DNA from: DATLFA01 sp039934635
GTDB taxonomy: Bacteria; Actinomycetota; Acidimicrobiia; Acidimicrobiales; WLNW01
Length of the DNA stretch: 55,999 nt
Reading direction: 5' to 3'
Assembly (NCBI GenBank): GCA_039934635.1
Contig: JBDTLT010000014.1
Location: 1 to 55,999 of the forward strand
Numbering within the stretch: the first letter of the stretch is position 1; every line of letters begins with the position of its first letter. The notes beneath the pieces are model-generated. The model searched no databases and was not told the DNA's origin. It worked only from the letters and a program-made list of their open reading frames with translations. Of this stretch, positions 23,046-30,301 are shown piece by piece. The position numbers and the translations under genes were made by a program.

Positions 23046-24131
23046 TCACACCGGATACGGACTCCACCGAATCGACGCAACGATCGCGGCGGCAGCGAGC
23101 AGCGCACCGATCGCGGCGAAGATCGAGCTGATCTCGACGTCTTCCTTTTGGATGTCGACGTCCTTCGGAAGACCCGAGAACACTTTGGCCAGCTGTGCGG
23201 TGTCCTCGGCGCGGTAGTACTGCCCACCGGTTTGGTCGGCGACCGCCTGCAATGTCGCTTCGTCGGCGACGAGTGGCGATCCGCGGCCGCCGAACCCGCC
23301 CCCGCCGCCGAACCCGCCACCGCCGCGGAACGCACCGTCCCCACCGATCGCGGCGCCCCCCAACTGCGCGCGCGAGCAAACCATCGCCGCGGGCTGGGTC
23401 GTACCGAACCCGATGGTGAACACCCGTACGCGTCGCTCTACGGCATACGGGACCGCATCGAGCGGCTTGATGCCGCGGGTATTGGCCCCGTCCGTCAACA
23501 ACACGACGATGTCGGGTACGAAACCATCGGCGCCCGGTTGGCCGACCACGCCGATCGGAGCATCGCCGACCGGTGCCACGTCGGGGTTCACTTCGGCGAT
23601 GGCATCGAGCCCTTTGAGCATGGCCGAACCAATGGCGGTGCCGGTCGCGGTGGTCAAGTTCTCGATCGCCGAGAGCAACGGCTTGCGTTCGGTGGTGGGC
23701 GGCACCGCGAGTTGCGCGAAACCGGAGAACACGACGATGCCGATGCGCGTGCCGTCGGGCTGCTCCTCGACGAACTTGCGTGCCGCCGCCTGCGCGACCG
23801 AGAGCCGGTTCGGTAAGACATCGGTGGAGCACATCGAGCGCGAGACGTCGAGCGCCAGGATGATCGATGTACGCCCGACCGGCACGTTGCGCACGATCTG
23901 CGGTCGACTCGACGCCAGCGCGAGGACCCCCAGGCTCGTGAGCAGCAACGCGACCGGCACGTGCCGGCGCCACCGTGTTCCCTTCGGGATGACCGATCGC
24001 AACAGCGCCACGCTCGAATAGCGCACCGCTTGTTTGCGGCGGCGTCGCAGCTTCCACAAATATGCGCCGAGCACCGCCGGCACGGCAAGTACCAGCAACA
24101 GGGCGAGGGGCCAGGTGAACGTCATCGTCAC
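23046..24131 (-). CDS. VWA-domain membrane protein (BatA-like)
   Basis: A 361-residue protein. The N-terminus has a hydrophobic segment (WPLALLLVLAVPAVLGAYLW), a basic linker, and a second membrane helix (VALLLTSLGVLALASS). The von Willebrand A domain has a MIDAS site beginning DVSRSM, with a supporting VVLLTDGAN. A C-terminal helix (IFAAIGALLAAAAIVA) anchors it. A glycine-rich stretch with two GGGGF-type runs interrupts the region after the VWA core and is unlike the sister gene. GTG 24131 overlaps the upstream stop (GTGA); ATG 24125 is possible. Last gene of the protease-MoxR-DUF58-VWA-VWA operon. In such operons MoxR ATPase is thought to act as a chaperone for the VWA proteins at the membrane. 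Confidence 0.88.
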   Translation of the reverse strand: MTMTFTWPLALLLVLAVPAVLGAYLWKLRRRRKQAVRYSSVALLRSVIPKGTRWRRHVPVALLLTSLGVLALASSRPQIVRNVPVGRTSIILALDVSRSMCSTDVLPNRLSVAQAAARKFVEEQPDGTRIGIVVFSGFAQLAVPPTTERKPLLSAIENLTTATGTAIGSAMLKGLDAIAEVNPDVAPVGDAPIGVVGQPGADGFVPDIVVLLTDGANTRGIKPLDAVPYAVERRVRVFTIGFGTTQPAAMVCSRAQLGGAAIGGDGAFRGGGGFGGGGGFGGRGSPLVADEATLQAVADQTGGQYYRAEDTAQLAKVFSGLPKDVDIQKEDVEISSIFAAIGALLAAAAIVASIRWSPYPV

Positions 24132-25117
24132 ACCACGCGCCCGAACCAGAACACCGACAACAACGCGCCGACGACGAGCAACAGCGCGGCGCCCGCCGTG
24201 AACAATGCGGTGACTTCGGTGTGCTCCGTCTTCGACTTGAACTGGAGATCGATGGACTTGTAGATGTCTGCGAGCGAGGCCGCATCGGCGGCTTCGTAAT
24301 ACGTCCCGTCGGTCACCTTGGCCACCTCGGCGAGGAGCGCCCCGTCGAGTGCGGTCGCCACGTTGAATCCGCCGATGTCGACCACCGTGCCTTGTTCGGT
24401 GCCGATTCCGATCGCATGGATGTGCACGCCCGCGACCGACGCGATCTGGGCAACTGTGAGCGGATCGGGACGTCCGTTGTTCTCGCCGTCGGAGAGCAAC
24501 ACGATCGTCGACGACCCGAAGTAGCCGATGTCGACCTGGCCGAGGTCACTGTCGAGCGCTTCCTCGTCGATCGTCAACGGCTTACCCGCGATCGCGCTGA
24601 GCGCGGCGAACAGACCTTGCCCGAGCGATGTCCCACCTTCGACGGACAGCCGGTTGATCGCGGCGATCACGTCGTCTTGCGTGTTGGTCGGTTGCTGGAC
24701 GACAACTGCGCCGTCACCGAATGCGACGATACCGATTCGGATCGACGAGGGCTGCTGCTCGACGAACGCACGCGCCGCGGTCTTGGCTGCCTCGATGCGC
24801 GAAGGCGCGAGGTCGTCGGCGGCCATGCTGTTCGACACGTCGAACGCGAGGATCACCGTGCCTTCGCGAACCGGTGTCGTCAAGTTCATCTCGGGTCGGG
24901 CGAGCGAGACGACGAGCGCAGTCAGCGCCACCGCGAACAGAGCGAAGGGCACGTGGCGCCGCCGCCCCAGCCGTGCCGCGCCTGACATCGTCACCAAGCC
25001 TTGCGACGCGAGCTGCGCGGCGCGGCGTGATCGGCGGCGCACGGCCTTCACATAAGCGGCCACGACGGCGGGAATCACGACGAGCAGCGCGAGCAGCCAC
25101 GGCGACGCGAACGACAT
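24128..25117 (-). CDS. VWA-domain membrane protein (BatA/BatB-like)
   Basis: A 329-residue protein built like its downstream neighbour: N-terminal helix (PWLLALLVVIPAVVAAYV), second helix (FALFAVALTALVVSLA), VWA domain with MIDAS DVSNSM and IVLLSDGENN, and a C-terminal helix (ALFTAGAALLLVVGALLSVFW). It is probably a paralogue of the 23046-24131 protein without the glycine-rich insert. Start ATG 25117 shares one base with the DUF58 gene stop (TGATG). Confidence 0.9.
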   Translation of the reverse strand: MSFASPWLLALLVVIPAVVAAYVKAVRRRSRRAAQLASQGLVTMSGAARLGRRRHVPFALFAVALTALVVSLARPEMNLTTPVREGTVILAFDVSNSMAADDLAPSRIEAAKTAARAFVEQQPSSIRIGIVAFGDGAVVVQQPTNTQDDVIAAINRLSVEGGTSLGQGLFAALSAIAGKPLTIDEEALDSDLGQVDIGYFGSSTIVLLSDGENNGRPDPLTVAQIASVAGVHIHAIGIGTEQGTVVDIGGFNVATALDGALLAEVAKVTDGTYYEAADAASLADIYKSIDLQFKSKTEHTEVTALFTAGAALLLVVGALLSVFWFGRVV

Positions 25118-26010
25118 CAGTGTCTCCGCCGTCTGCGTGAGTCGACCACGCGCACGAGGGCGCTGACGAGATCTTCTTCGGTCGAGACATCGTGGAGGGC
25201 TACGCCAGCGCGTGCAGTCGCGGCATGCAGCGCAGCCTCACGCTCTTCGCCGGCGATACGCAGCCGCCGGCGGAACTCGGGATCGCTCGAATCGATCAAC
25301 AGTTGTTCGCCGGACTCTGCGTCTTCGACGACGATCATTCCTGCGTCGGGCAACGCGAACTCACTCGGATCGACGAGGCGGATGGCGATCACCTCGTTGT
25401 GTTCGGTGAGCTGCAGAAGCGATCGTTCCCACCCCGGCTCGGTGATGAAGTCGGAGATGAGCACGATGAGGGATCGGCGGCGGATCATGCCGTGCGCGGT
25501 GTCGAGCAGACCGGCGAGTTCGGTCACCGTGCCTCGGGTGCGCACCGGACGCAACAGATCGCGGGTCAACGTGAGCACCTGGTTGCGCCCGGATCGCGGC
25601 AGCAGCGTGCTCTCGATCTCGTTGTCATAGAGGATCGCTCCGACGCGGTTGCCGCCGCGCGTGAGCAACCGGGCGATCGTCGCCGCGAGTTCGCAGAGGA
25701 CGAGCTCTTTCGGTCGATCGACGCGACCGAATGCCATCGATGGCGAACGGTCGAGCAACAGCCACGCGGTCAACTCTCGTTCTTCGGAGTATTGGCGCAC
25801 GAACGGCGAGTCCATGCGGGCGGTGACGTTCCAGTCGATGTGGCGTACATCGTCGCCGGGCTCGTATTCGCGCAGGTCGCGAAAGTCGGTGCCGACGCCG
25901 CGAAACAGTGTGCGATAGTCGCCCTGCAAGCGCCCGTCGAGGCGGCGGATGACGTGCCATTCGAGGCGATGCAGCACCCTGTCGGGCGTCAGCGACGCCG
26001 CCGCGTTCAT
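25117..26010 (-). CDS. DUF58 protein (VWA-related, MoxR partner)
   Basis: About 297 residues. It contains the DUF58 signature RDLREYEPGDDVRHIDWNVTARMDSPFVRQY, followed by a degenerate VWA fold (ELTAWLLLDRSPSMAF, SLIVLISDFITEPGW). No transmembrane helix is present, so it is cytoplasmic or peripheral. DUF58 proteins are almost always encoded next to moxR, as here. ATG 26010 overlaps the moxR stop (TGATG); GTG 26022 upstream is an alternative start within the moxR gene. Confidence 0.9.
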   Translation of the reverse strand: MNAAASLTPDRVLHRLEWHVIRRLDGRLQGDYRTLFRGVGTDFRDLREYEPGDDVRHIDWNVTARMDSPFVRQYSEERELTAWLLLDRSPSMAFGRVDRPKELVLCELAATIARLLTRGGNRVGAILYDNEIESTLLPRSGRNQVLTLTRDLLRPVRTRGTVTELAGLLDTAHGMIRRRSLIVLISDFITEPGWERSLLQLTEHNEVIAIRLVDPSEFALPDAGMIVVEDAESGEQLLIDSSDPEFRRRLRIAGEEREAALHAATARAGVALHDVSTEEDLVSALVRVVDSRRRRRH

Positions 26011-27053
26011 CAGCTGGTCCACTGCCCCGTGATCGGAGCACCCGTAGGCGCAGTAGCTGCGGTCGGCGGTCGTCGATCGCGCAGTACGATGTCGGGCAGC
26101 GGGATGGTTGCCAGTATGCGCGAGATGATGTCGTCGGACGTGACGTTGTCGGCCAGAGCTTCGTACGACAGCACGAGCCGGTGCCGCAGCACATCGTGCG
26201 CGACATCGCGCACGTCGGTCGGCAGTGCGTATTCACGGCCTCGCACGAGCGCCAACGCACGACCGGCGAGGATCATGTTGATCGATGCCCGGGGGCTCGC
26301 GCCGTAGGTCACATAGCGGGCGAGGTCGTTCAGGCCGAGCGCCGCGAGGTTGCGCGTGGCGCCCGCGACGCGTACGGAGTACTCGATAAGGGCGGGGTCG
26401 ACGAATACTGCATCGGCCGAGCGTTGCAGTCGGATGAGATGGGGCGCGTCGATGACGCGCTGCACCGTTTCGAGTGCCGCGGTCATGCGTTCGACGATGA
26501 CGAACTCTTCGGTCGGCGTCGGATACCCGACCAACACCTTCAGCATGAAGCGATCGACTTGCGCTTCGGGCAACGGGTAAGTGCCCTCTGACTCGATCGG
26601 GTTCTGCGTCGCCATCACGAGGAACGGAGCGGGTAGGCGATGCGTCTCGCGCCCGATGGTGACTTGACGTTCCTGCATCGCCTCGAGCAGCGCGCTCTGC
26701 ACCTTGGCCGGGGCGCGGTTGATCTCGTCGGCTAAGACGAGATTGGCGAAGATCGGCCCCAGCGAAACCTGGAATTCTCCCAGTTTCTGGTTGTAGATGC
26801 GGGTGCCGACGATGTCGGCGGGTACCAGGTCGGGCGTGAACTGGATGCGCTGGAACTCGCCGCCGATGGCGTCGGCGAGCGTTTTGACCGCCATCGTCTT
26901 GGCCAGGCCGGGTACGCCTTCGACGAGCAGGTGGCCGCGCGCCAAGAGCGCGACGATCATGCGCTCGAGCATCGCGTCTTGGCCGACGATGACGCGCTTC
27001 ACTTGGTACAAGACCTGTTCGAGTGAAGCGTGATTGTTGCTTGTGTGGTCCAT
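26010..27053 (-). CDS. MoxR-family AAA+ ATPase
   Basis: A 347-residue AAA+ protein. Walker A GVPGLAKT at 46-53, Walker B LVLADEINRAPAK with DE at 109-110, sensor 1 MATQNPIESEG, and a C-terminal lid domain with YVTYGASPRASINM and RHRLVLSYEALAD. MoxR ATPases remodel or activate VWA-containing partners; those partners are the three genes downstream. The start at 27053 follows GAGGAG at a short distance. It begins 17 bp after the protease stop, so the two are very likely co-transcribed. Confidence 0.93.
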   Translation of the reverse strand: MDHTSNNHASLEQVLYQVKRVIVGQDAMLERMIVALLARGHLLVEGVPGLAKTMAVKTLADAIGGEFQRIQFTPDLVPADIVGTRIYNQKLGEFQVSLGPIFANLVLADEINRAPAKVQSALLEAMQERQVTIGRETHRLPAPFLVMATQNPIESEGTYPLPEAQVDRFMLKVLVGYPTPTEEFVIVERMTAALETVQRVIDAPHLIRLQRSADAVFVDPALIEYSVRVAGATRNLAALGLNDLARYVTYGASPRASINMILAGRALALVRGREYALPTDVRDVAHDVLRHRLVLSYEALADNVTSDDIISRILATIPLPDIVLRDRRPPTAATAPTGAPITGQWTS

Positions 27054-27070
27054 AGCTCCTCGGGATGGCG

Positions 27071-27931
27071 TTACTTGCGCGGGGCCCCGGCAGCGCCGCC
27101 GGCAGTGCCGATCGGTACCGCGAATCCGATGCCCATGAAGTACCCGTCTTTGGCGGGGTTGGCCAGTGCGGTCACGATGCCGACCACCTGTCCATTGCGA
27201 TTGAGCAGAGGACCGCCGGAGTTACCGGGATTCACTGCCGCGTCGAATTGGATGAGTCCGCGCAACGGGGCGCCGCTGTCGCGCGAGAGGGAACGGTCGA
27301 GACCGGAGATGACACCGGCGCTGATCGAACCCACGAGGCCGAGCGGATGTCCCACCGCGTACGTCTCGTCGCCGACGCGCAGGCCTCCACCCAACACCGC
27401 GGGGACGAGCACGTCGGGCAGGCGTTCGGGGGTCAGTACGGCGATGTCGTTGTCAGGGTCGGATGATTCGACGGTCGCGTCGGTCTCGGTGCCGTCGGCG
27501 AACGAGACGCGAATGCTCGTCGCCTTGTCGACGACGTGGAGCGCGGTGAGGATCGCGCCCTGGTTGTTGATGATCACGCCGGTGCCGAGACCCGACGCGC
27601 TGTTCGCGGTGGCGGTCGCGGCACGATCGGTCTGGATTACGACGATCGACGGGAGGATCAGGCTGTAGACCTCGGCCGACCGGGCGGGCTGCGCCTGGAG
27701 GTCTTCGATGGCCTTGTCGATCGCGCCCTTGACGACACTGGCGGTCGGCGCGCTCTCGGTGGAGCCCGAGGATGACGAACCACGGGTCATCGCGAAGGCG
27801 ACAACGCCCACGACCACGACGGCGCCCAGCCCGCCGCGACGGATCCACCGGCGCGGCGGTGTCGATCTGGTCGAGACGTCGGAACGCGCGTCGTCGGGGT
27901 GCGGGTCGTTCGACGCGGCCCGTTCAGTCAC
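27071..27931 (-). CDS. membrane-anchored trypsin-like serine protease (S1C, no PDZ)
   Basis: A 286-residue protein. Residues 1-32 are cytoplasmic with an Arg-rich end, 34-48 form a membrane anchor (GLGAVVVVGVVAFAM), followed by a Ser/Thr-rich linker. The HtrA-type protease domain has H132 (TALHVVDKA), D162 (DNDIAVL) and S238 (NPGNSGGPL). The protein stops soon after the protease fold, so no PDZ domain is present. GTG 27931 is chosen: the in-frame sequence further upstream is antisense to the neighbouring gene, and TAGTCT at 27945-27940 sits 8 nt before it. As first gene of the MoxR operon it may process VWA or cell-surface partners outside the membrane. Confidence 0.87.
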   Translation of the reverse strand: MTERAASNDPHPDDARSDVSTRSTPPRRWIRRGGLGAVVVVGVVAFAMTRGSSSSGSTESAPTASVVKGAIDKAIEDLQAQPARSAEVYSLILPSIVVIQTDRAATATANSASGLGTGVIINNQGAILTALHVVDKATSIRVSFADGTETDATVESSDPDNDIAVLTPERLPDVLVPAVLGGGLRVGDETYAVGHPLGLVGSISAGVISGLDRSLSRDSGAPLRGLIQFDAAVNPGNSGGPLLNRNGQVVGIVTALANPAKDGYFMGIGFAVPIGTAGGAAGAPRK

Positions 27932-27939
27932 AACCGCGC

Positions 27940-27945
27940 AGACTA
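27940..27945 (-). promoter_or_regulatory. candidate -10 box for the protease-MoxR operon
   Basis: Minus-strand TAGTCT ends 8 nt before the GTG at 27931, with no Shine-Dalgarno between. This fits leaderless transcription of the operon running to 23046. No clear -35 is seen. Confidence 0.4.
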
Positions 27946-28005
27946 CTGCCCGGCGTCTTCCATTTGCCCTGCCTGATTGTGAGGCCTCGGTTAACGCCGA
28001 CAAGT

Positions 28006-28021
28006 GAGGACTTCGGTCCTT
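28006..28021 (+). other. small stem with UUCG tetraloop in leader region
   Basis: AGGAC (28007-28011), TTCG loop, GTCCT (28016-28020). C(UUCG)G is an exceptionally stable tetraloop in RNA. It lies 36 bp before the GTG of the small membrane protein gene. It could be a leader structure or a weak terminator for upstream transcription. Confidence 0.45.
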
Positions 28022-28055
28022 ATCGAACCGGGACTCGCCGAGGGACGATGGAGAG

Positions 28056-28463
28056 GTGACCTCGACAAGCGCTCGCGTGCGACCGGGCTGGGCGAACCGC
28101 TCACCGCGCCACGGCCTCGCGGTATTCGCCGCGGTCAATGCAGTGGCGGCAGGGGGCGGCGCGATCGCGTTGCTCGCGGGTTGGACCGACTTCGGTGATC
28201 GACTCGACCAGCGCCTTCCGTTCGACAGTCTCGTGCTCGCCGGCCTCGCGCTGGCCGCGATCGTCGCCCTTCCGCTCAGCGGGTTGGCCGTGCTGGCCTG
28301 GCGGGGCGACCCTCGTGCCGGTCGGGTGGCGGTGGGCACGGGCGTCGTGCTCGTCGCATGGATCGTGGTGCAATTGGCCTTCTTGCGTGCGTTCTCGGTG
28401 TTCCAACCCACCTACGTGGTGATCGGTGTGCTCTTCGTTGTTGCCGGGCGCCGAGGCTCGTGA
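28056..28463 (+). CDS. small integral membrane protein, unknown function
   Basis: A 135-residue protein with about four hydrophobic segments: LAVFAAVNAVAAGGGAIALLAG, LVLAGLALAAIVALPLSGLAVLAW, VAVGTGVVLVAWIVVQLAFL and YVVIGVLFVVAG. The N-terminus is basic and inside. GTG 28056 has AGGGA about 10 nt upstream. Its layout resembles many four-helix actinobacterial membrane proteins of unknown role; no family is recognised. It stands alone between the divergent MoxR operon and the SRPBCC-ArsR pair on the minus strand. Confidence 0.65.
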   Translation: MTSTSARVRPGWANRSPRHGLAVFAAVNAVAAGGGAIALLAGWTDFGDRLDQRLPFDSLVLAGLALAAIVALPLSGLAVLAWRGDPRAGRVAVGTGVVLVAWIVVQLAFLRAFSVFQPTYVVIGVLFVVAGRRGS

Positions 28464-28785
28464 CGGTCACGGCGCCGGTTGTGCGGTGGCGGAAATCAGA
28501 GTTCGGTACGACTTCGAAGTCCACGCCCGTCGATCCACCGATGGCCTTCGTCATGGTTGGCCGCGTCGGCTTCAACCGAAGCCGGGACGCGTCGTGCGGG
28601 TTGGCCCGAGCGCGCTCGGGTTCGGCGACGAGCAGTGTCACGCACGTCGACAGTGCAATGGAGCGCATGTTGCCGGCAACCGCACCGGCCAAGATCGCGA
28701 AGACGAAGAACCAGAAGTTTTCGGAAGGTTTGCACGGGCGCGATCGCAGACGATGCGGTGGTGGATCTGATGCGGCGCCGTTCGC
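28464..28785. other. 322-bp gap holding only a transporter gene remnant
   Basis: No intact gene is seen. The only recognisable content is the MFS-like fragment at 28600-28734 on the minus strand. No tRNA-like or terminator-like structure stands out. Confidence 0.5.
28600..28734 (-). pseudogene. remnant of an MFS transporter gene
   Basis: The minus-strand frame reads FWFFVFAILAGAVAGNMRSI followed by ALSTCVTLLVAEPERARAN. This is very like the segment RS-IAL-x-T-x-VTLLVPExxRxRAN in a family of actinobacterial major facilitator transporters. On either side the frame loses resemblance, and no start, upstream helices or downstream continuation remain. Only about 45 codons survive, which suggests a decayed transporter gene. 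The family resemblance is from memory and needs a database search. Confidence 0.4.
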
Positions 28786-29652
28786 TCAGGCGGTAGCGCT
28801 GCGACGCAAGTCAACCGCCTCCGCGGCGAGTTCGTCGAGCCATTTCTTCCAGCTCTCCCGCGAGTGTTCGACGTAGGTCGACGCGTCATCAGAAAAGAAT
28901 CGGCCGGCGACGACGGCGGTGCTCGTGTCCACACCGGTTTCCCAGGCGAGGAGACCGACGTAGCCGTCGACAGTGCCATTCACGCGCAGCAACACCACGT
29001 GCGGTCCGGAGTCATCGTTGATCCGCTCGACGATGGCGGTCAGACCGAACAGCTCCACTGTGTCGCCGACGCGGTTTACATCGATCGCGCGTCGCATTGT
29101 CGCCCACATCGCCGCGTGCGTCGTGGGCGCGGGTGCCTCGATGTCCATCGAGACGACGCGCTTGCCCGCGTAGTGAGCGAGGTAGAGGCGAAGGTTGTCG
29201 AACTGTGGCACCCAACCCTTTTCCATGTCGGCGAAGAACTCGTGCTCCCAGTCTGCGCCGGTGCCGAACGCGCTCGTGACGACGCGCAGCACGCACGTGC
29301 CGCCCGATTGCGCTTCGATCAAGAATTCGGTTGCGAGCGGGGTGACCGAGGTGGGGTCCTGGCCGACCAGCAGCGCCCACTCCGGTTCGACAATTGCGAA
29401 TCGCTGCGGCGCGTCGAAGCCGGTGACCGTGCCCTCCGACGACATGTCGGGACCCATGTGGTAGCGGATCGTGCCGCCCACCCGTTCTTCGACGTCGGTC
29501 GGCAGCATCCAGGAGCTGATGCCGTTGGCGGTCGCGATGGCGTCCCACACTTGTTCGGCCGTACCCGGGAGCACGAAGGCGAGCTCCATACGATGCGGCA
29601 CCGTGAGCGGAGCTGCGGTGTCGGCGCCGGGTCCGTCGTTTTGCGTGGTCAT
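28786..29652 (-). CDS. SRPBCC-domain protein paired with ArsR regulator
   Basis: A 288-residue protein. The N-terminal half is a clear AHSA1-like SRPBCC domain (RMELAFVLPGTAEQVWDAIATANGISSWMLPTDVEERVGGTIRYHMG). The second half (from about 150) is a less obvious domain rich in alternating strands and ending in SRESWKKWLDELAAEA. ATG 29652 has AGGAG 5 nt upstream and overlaps the ArsR stop (ATGA), so the two are coupled. SRPBCC-ArsR pairs are widespread; the SRPBCC partner binds a small hydrophobic ligand, and the regulator controls the pair. Confidence 0.87.
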   Translation of the reverse strand: MTTQNDGPGADTAAPLTVPHRMELAFVLPGTAEQVWDAIATANGISSWMLPTDVEERVGGTIRYHMGPDMSSEGTVTGFDAPQRFAIVEPEWALLVGQDPTSVTPLATEFLIEAQSGGTCVLRVVTSAFGTGADWEHEFFADMEKGWVPQFDNLRLYLAHYAGKRVVSMDIEAPAPTTHAAMWATMRRAIDVNRVGDTVELFGLTAIVERINDDSGPHVVLLRVNGTVDGYVGLLAWETGVDTSTAVVAGRFFSDDASTYVEHSRESWKKWLDELAAEAVDLRRSATA

Positions 29653-30227
29653 GGTGTCTCCTCTGGTCGTGGATACGCGGTCGCGATGAGCCGGTGCATG
29701 CGCCCATCGTCGTGGTGGTAACGGGCTGCGAGCGAGGCGATCGTCTCGGTGAGCTCTGCCGCGAACGCGGCGCGGTCTTCGGCCGAGCGAAACCCGATCT
29801 CGGTATCGATCGTCAGCGTCGGCAGGCGCTTGCCCGCCGCGTCCGCGTGGCGTGCAAGCGCTGCCACCTCGCGCACGACTCGGCCGGCCAACGCGATGAC
29901 GTAGCGGGCGGACAGGTGGTCGGCGGCGCGAGCCGGGTCGTCCGCGCCGGCATCTACGGCGCTCGGCGACACGATGAAGCTCGACGCGGTTGCCTGGAGG
30001 ATGCGTTCGGTGATGCCACCCCATTGCCGTGTCTCGACCACCGTCACGAGTCCGTGCGCTTCGAGAGCGTTGAGGTGGTAGTTGACCTTTTGTCGCGAGA
30101 TGCCGACCTTGGCCGCCAGCGAGGACGCCGACGCGGGCTCGACCAGTGCCGCCAGCAATTTGGCGCGTGTGGCATCGAGTGCGACCGCCGCCGTTTGCGG
30201 ATTCTCGATGACCTCCACGTCGTGCAC
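29649..30227 (-). CDS. ArsR-type winged-helix transcriptional regulator
   Basis: A 192-residue protein. The N-terminal winged helix reads TRAKLLAALVEPASASSLAAKVGISRQKVNYHLNALEAHGLVTVVE, which is typical of ArsR/HTH_20. No metal-binding Cys pair is present in the DNA-binding helix, so it is not a classical arsenic or zinc sensor. The C-terminal 110 residues are helical and may bind a ligand or dimerise. GTG 30227 is preferred because a full promoter (TTGACA, 18 bp, TACGGT) ends 6 nt upstream, giving a leaderless message. The operator palindrome overlaps that promoter. Confidence 0.85.
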   Translation of the reverse strand: MHDVEVIENPQTAAVALDATRAKLLAALVEPASASSLAAKVGISRQKVNYHLNALEAHGLVTVVETRQWGGITERILQATASSFIVSPSAVDAGADDPARAADHLSARYVIALAGRVVREVAALARHADAAGKRLPTLTIDTEIGFRSAEDRAAFAAELTETIASLAARYHHDDGRMHRLIATAYPRPEETP

Positions 30228-30233
30228 CTGACC

Positions 30234-30266
30234 ACCGTACGGCTTGACAGATATTCTTGTCAAGCC
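30234..30266 (-). promoter_or_regulatory. arsR promoter with overlapping operator palindrome
   Basis: The inverted repeat GGCTTGACA (30241-30249) and TGTCAAGCC (30258-30266) has an 8-bp spacer. On the minus strand it contains the -35 TTGACA (30263-30258), followed by 18 bp and the -10 TACGGT (30239-30234). The GTG start follows after 6 nt. This is the expected layout for autorepression by the ArsR-type protein, which would block the -35 and spacer. Confidence 0.7.
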
Positions 30267-30287
30267 TTCGCTGTCACACGCCGTCAG

Positions 30288-30293
30288 TAGGTT
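30288..30293 (+). promoter_or_regulatory. candidate -10 box for the DUF2786 gene
   Basis: TAGGTT sits 8 nt before ATG 30302, with no Shine-Dalgarno in between, consistent with a leaderless transcript. The arsR operator lies 21 bp further upstream, so the ArsR-type protein could also affect this gene. Confidence 0.35.
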
Positions 30294-30301
30294 GCGCGTC
30301 C

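Noticed and set aside
23300..23345. Glycine-codon repeats in the VWA gene as a mobile or satellite repeat
   Set aside because: They are simple GGC/GGT codon runs encoding a Gly-rich linker, not a distinct DNA element.
28276..28692. Minus-strand open frame continuing from the MFS-like fragment
   Set aside because: After the short MFS-like part the frame runs antisense to the small membrane protein gene and becomes Arg/Pro-rich. It was treated as a remnant, not a gene.
28720..28735. GGAAGGT near 28723 as a further SARP box
   Set aside because: There is no second copy at 11 or 22 bp and no -10 box 8 bp downstream.
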